Under the pieces are notes generated by a model, which was not told the origin of the DNA, made no database searches, and was given only the letters and a program-made list of their open reading frames with translations. The translations under genes and the position numbers were made by a program. A DNA stretch of 25,349 nt from Thermodesulfobacteriota bacterium (GTDB lineage: Bacteria; Desulfobacterota_D; UBA1144; Nemesobacterales; UBA2774), in contig JBCCIH010000004.1 in the NCBI GenBank assembly GCA_039028315.1, positions 1 through 25,349 on the forward strand, read 5' to 3'. Below are positions 24,863 to 25,349 of this stretch, one piece after another (position 1 is the stretch's first letter; the number at the start of each line of letters is the position of its first letter).

Positions 24863-25349
24863 TTTGACACCTCCTCATTTGGACTCTTTTTACCAAGGCT
24901 TTGCAGATAAGCGATCAATGCTATAAGCTCGGTGTCTTTGAGTGATTCAAGTGATGCATCCTGGCTGACAAGTTCCTCATATATAACCTTGGCTTCTTTC
25001 TCTGCCTTTATATCTGCATTTGCTACCTGATCCTGATCATAAGGCACTCCAAGCATTTTCATTACGCTAAGTTTCTTTCTCAAAATGTGATAGTCGGTTT
25101 TTTTAGCCGCAAGCCATGGATATGAAGGCATAATAGATTTAGGTACTATCTCCCTTGGATTTATCATATGCCTTACATGCCACATATCAGGATACTTGCC
25201 TCCGACCCTCGCTAGATCAGGACCGGTCCGCTTTGATCCCCACTGAAATGGCCTATCGTACATAGACTCACCTATAGTTGATGCATCTCCATAGCGGAGC
25301 ACATCAAAAGGAAGTTTTCTTATCATCTGTGAGTGACAGACATAGCAGC
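24850..25349 (-). CDS. ccoO: cbb3 oxidase subunit II CcoO, C-terminal part (5' end outside window)
   Basis: Mono-haem cytochrome c subunit of cbb3 oxidase. The visible 165 residues begin two bases inside the window edge. The haem site CYVCHSQMIR is at the very edge (Cys codon at 25347), followed by RPFQWGSKRTGPDLARVGGKYP (partly quoted), HVRHMINPREIVPKSIMPSYPWL with the axial Met in IMPSYPWL, and the C-terminal helix LIALIAYLQSLGKK. The N-terminal membrane anchor and the upstream ccoN lie outside. The stop overlaps ccoQ. Confidence 0.95.
   Translation of the reverse strand, partial: CYVCHSQMIRKLPFDVLRYGDASTIGESMYDRPFQWGSKRTGPDLARVGGKYPDMWHVRHMINPREIVPKSIMPSYPWLAAKKTDYHILRKKLSVMKMLGVPYDQDQVANADIKAEKEAKVIYEELVSQDASLESLKDTELIALIAYLQSLGKKSPNEEVSKSNK

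Noticed and set aside
1..25349. Mobile elements, phage genes or CRISPR array
   Set aside because: No transposase, integrase, regular spaced repeats or target duplications seen; the single tRNA gene has no integrase or obvious duplicated 3' end beside it.

Overview
The window is a chromosomal segment of an AT-rich, Gram-negative, respiring bacterium. Outer-membrane porin, periplasmic copper proteins, sigma-32 and sigma-54 regulation and a cbb3-type oxidase are all present. I cannot place it firmly. The mixture would suit a deltaproteobacterium-related or candidate-phylum lineage such as Dadabacteria, but that is a guess from gene content. I see no phage, insertion sequence or CRISPR array.

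Region 1 (1-10,070) is housekeeping. The 3' part of valS converges on purF-purL, which encode two steps of purine synthesis and overlap by 8 bases. A divergent rlmN-alaS pair follows, then rpoH on the minus strand and a single tRNA-Asn with its own promoter.

Region 2 (10,100-18,720) is an envelope and metal region. It holds a very small acidic exported protein with a strong ribosome binding site and terminator, a two-gene membrane module of unknown function, and a minus-strand run of azurin-like cupredoxin, P19-like periplasmic metal-binding protein and SCO1-type copper chaperone. An OprB-type porin followed by a secreted beta-helix protein comes next, then a multicopper oxidase facing them across a bidirectional terminator. 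Two near-identical Fur boxes, one over the promoter of the small acidic protein and one over the -10 of the porin, tie parts of this region to iron. My reading is a siderophore-independent iron/copper handling locus, but no inner-membrane iron permease is visible.

Region 3 (18,650-21,950) is a regulatory module. A 0.47-kb intergenic region carries a good sigma-54 promoter in front of a soluble PAS-PAS histidine kinase and an NtrC-type response regulator. The first PAS domain aligns without gaps, from memory, with the haem pocket of FixL and keeps the His and Arg at the haem-ligand and oxygen-contact positions.

Region 4 (21,990-25,349) is a minus-strand cbb3 oxidase cluster, ccoO (5' end outside the window)-ccoQ-ccoP-ccoG-DsbD_2-like protein, with every junction overlapping. 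CcoP has only one haem-c site. The ccoQ reading frame has no ordinary start codon although it has an excellent ribosome binding site. An oxygen-sensing kinase next to a high-affinity oxidase would echo the FixL/fixNOQP arrangement of rhizobia, built here with a sigma-54 regulator.
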